Of a stretch of DNA of 8,820 nt, positions 7,400 through 8,820 are shown piece after piece (the first letter of the stretch is position 1; each line of letters opens with the position of its first letter). The position numbers were made by a program, and so were the translations under genes. The stretch is from Paludibacteraceae bacterium (lineage in GTDB: Bacteria; Bacteroidota; Bacteroidia; Bacteroidales; Paludibacteraceae). The stretch is taken from contig CAJGDW010000061.1 in the NCBI GenBank assembly GCA_904502115.1, positions 1 to 8,820 of the forward strand, given 5' to 3'. The notes under the pieces were generated by a model. That model worked only from the letters and a program-made list of their open reading frames with translations, had not been told where the DNA came from and made no database searches.

Positions 7400-8521
7400 A
7401 TGCCAAACAAATGTACAATGAAAACTTGGGGGGCATACGCCCCCTATTTATTTATCAACTTGTTGTTTGTACTTAAATACACACAGCGAGTAACTCCTTA
7501 TTATATTGGGGTTGGGGCATTGTACATGGTTGTGGGGTTGTTGTTTTTGTATATCATTCGTTGGAGCATAGGCAAACTTAAAAATCCAAGTTATTTAGGG
7601 TGGTCTATTTTTACTGTCCTTTTGGCAGTAGGGGTGTATTTGCAATACTCGATAGATCCGTATTCCTTACAAGTAGATAGGTGGTCGGCCATTCATTTCT
7701 TCTGGGATGAGTGCTTGCAAGGAAATTATCCCTACGCTGCAGGAACCCACTTAGGGGGATATGGTTCGCCATTCCCTGTGTGGCAGTTATTTCACTTGCC
7801 TTTTTATCTTTTGGGTAACGTGGGGCTTTCTATCTTTTTTGTCTCTGCCCTGTTTGTGTGGGTGGTGTATCGTTTTTACGGCGCCAAATCCTTGTTTGTA
7901 GTAACAAGTTTGTTGCTTTTTTCGCCTGCCTATTGGTACGAGGTAGCCGTTAGAAGTGATATGATAGCCCATCTTTTATTGGTGTCTTCCATTGTATTAT
8001 ACCTGTACAATAAGAAAATTTCTTTGTCGAATCATCTGTACGCGATAGCTTGCCTAGCGGGATTATTGGCGTCAACACGCTTTATTGCACTTATTCCACT
8101 GGCGGTTTTGTACGGCAAATCTTTTTTGCAATTGTCTATAAAAGATAAGTTGGTTTTTGTTTTTACCACGATAGCGGTATTTGTACTTACTTTCTTGCCC
8201 TTCCTATTGTGGGAAGGTAGCACCTTGTTGTCTTTTCAATACAGTCCTTTTGTGTTGCAAACCAGGCAGGGCAGTGTAGGAGTATTGCTCTTGTTTGCAT
8301 TGATAGCCATTCCATTTGTTCTTGTTGCAGAACGTAAAAAATACGACTTATATGTAGTGATAGGGGGTCTGTTAAATGCATTAGTGATATTTGCTTTTGT
8401 AGAAAAAATGATGGTATTGCAGGCGTGGACTCAACTTTTTACCCCTATGTTTGATATTACCTATTTATCGGCTGCATTGCCCTTCTATATGCTTCACGCA
8501 GGTATTTCGCTTTCAAAATAA
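7400..8521 (+). CDS. Polytopic membrane protein, possible GT-C type glycosyltransferase
   Basis: This is a 373-residue integral membrane protein with roughly ten hydrophobic segments, and I do not recognise a named family. The segment between the third and fourth membrane spans is hydrophilic and motif-like: D93-R-W, then WDECLQG, then NYPYAAGTHLGGYGSPFP (109-126). This resembles the first outer loop of GT-C glycosyltransferases (ArnT and GT87-like), which carries an acidic residue and a G-x-x-PY...P pattern. Further polar motifs near membrane edges are RSDM at 185-188 and STRF with R227. GT-C enzymes use polyprenyl-phosphate sugars on the outer face of the inner membrane. The ATG at 7400, one base after the preceding stop (TAATATG), is preferred over an in-frame TTG at 7385 that overlaps the upstream gene. 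The open reading frame is solid; the function is a hypothesis. Confidence 0.6.
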   Translation: MPNKCTMKTWGAYAPYLFINLLFVLKYTQRVTPYYIGVGALYMVVGLLFLYIIRWSIGKLKNPSYLGWSIFTVLLAVGVYLQYSIDPYSLQVDRWSAIHFFWDECLQGNYPYAAGTHLGGYGSPFPVWQLFHLPFYLLGNVGLSIFFVSALFVWVVYRFYGAKSLFVVTSLLLFSPAYWYEVAVRSDMIAHLLLVSSIVLYLYNKKISLSNHLYAIACLAGLLASTRFIALIPLAVLYGKSFLQLSIKDKLVFVFTTIAVFVLTFLPFLLWEGSTLLSFQYSPFVLQTRQGSVGVLLLFALIAIPFVLVAERKKYDLYVVIGGLLNALVIFAFVEKMMVLQAWTQLFTPMFDITYLSAALPFYMLHAGISLSK

Positions 8522-8577
8522 TCTTCTGTATCTAGTTTCGTTTTTTCTTTTCTGTTCATTTGTTGATTTTTTTTAAC

Positions 8578-8600
8578 AACGATAGGATTAAACAATCGTT
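8578..8600. promoter_or_regulatory. Inverted repeat AACGAT-N11-ATCGTT, possible operator
   Basis: The arms are 8578-8583 and 8595-8600, perfect over 6 bp with an 11-base spacer, about 100 bases before the next start codon. The right arm runs into CGTTTGCG, which resembles half of a LacI-family operator and also contains TTTG as in a -7 box (ATCGTTTG, 8595-8602, mismatched at the TA). TTTG at 8559-8562 lies upstream, but at poor spacing. The repeat is visible; its role is a guess. The rest of 8522-8697 is AT-rich, with a T run at 8567-8574, and shows nothing else firm. Confidence 0.3.
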
Positions 8601-8697
8601 TGCGCCTATGGTCAAAGAGACAAACACGCAGAACAAAACCGGTAGTTCTACGAGTTGGTTAATAAATAGGAAATAAAAAAAATTAAAATTTACAGCT

Positions 8698-8820
8698 ATG
8701 AACAAGAAATTTTTTATCGTAAGTGTGGTGACTTTATTGTTGGGAACAACCAGTGTAATGGCAGATAATCATCGTGACAACGATGGTCCACAAAAACCTA
8801 AAAAAGAAGTAGTGCAAAAA
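8698..8820 (+). CDS. N-terminus of an exported protein, cut by the window end
   Basis: Forty-one codons are visible from the ATG, which follows an A-rich leader without a Shine-Dalgarno sequence. They encode a textbook Sec signal peptide: MNKK, a hydrophobic core at about residues 5-20, and a probable signal peptidase I site after VMA (residue 22). There is no lipobox cysteine, so it is not a lipoprotein. The mature part begins DNHRDNDGPQKPKK and is polar and charged. A periplasmic or outer-membrane protein is expected; the family cannot be told from what is shown. The 176-base gap suggests transcription separate from the secA run. Confidence 0.85.
   Translation, partial: MNKKFFIVSVVTLLLGTTSVMADNHRDNDGPQKPKKEVVQK

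Noticed and set aside
8557..8580. Rho-independent terminator after the GT-C-like gene
   Set aside because: TTGTT and AACAA can pair over only 5 AT-rich bases, with the T run in the loop rather than after the stem.

Overview
The window is chromosomal DNA from a member of the Bacteroidota, most likely order Bacteroidales. This placement is an inference from three things. SecA is 1094 residues long, with extra segments typical of that phylum. The starts lack Shine-Dalgarno sequences and have A-rich leaders, and the best promoter candidate resembles the Bacteroidota TAnnTTTG -7 box. A small DUF4834-like membrane protein is also present. All genes lie on the plus strand, and no tRNA, rRNA, CRISPR array or insertion sequence was seen.

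Layout: (1) 1-2740 holds the 3' part of ispD (MEP isoprenoid pathway; only the first few codons are missing), overlapping recG (branched-DNA helicase) by 14 bases. (2) 2741-3065 is a gene-free, repeat-rich spacer. It has AGTCGAAAGTC and CGATTAGTC direct repeats, a 26-bp direct repeat with one mismatch bracketing a roughly 110-bp module, and four perfect tandem copies of CTCCTTT ending just before the likely secA promoter. (3) 3066-8521 is a tight four-gene run: secA (Sec translocase motor), lgt (prolipoprotein diacylglyceryl transferase), a 70-residue DUF4834-like protein and a polytopic membrane protein resembling GT-C glycosyltransferases. The gaps are 12, 1 and 1 bases. (4) 8522-8697 is an AT-rich spacer with a 6-bp inverted repeat. 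(5) 8698 to the end is the start of an exported protein with a clear signal peptide.

The secA-lgt pair joins protein export to the first step of lipoprotein maturation. The two unknown genes behind them are candidates for envelope functions by association only. Most of the window is housekeeping. The points worth a second look are the mosaic repeat spacer before secA, the heptanucleotide array at its promoter, and the uncharacterised membrane protein at the end of the secA run. I see no convincing new multi-gene system.
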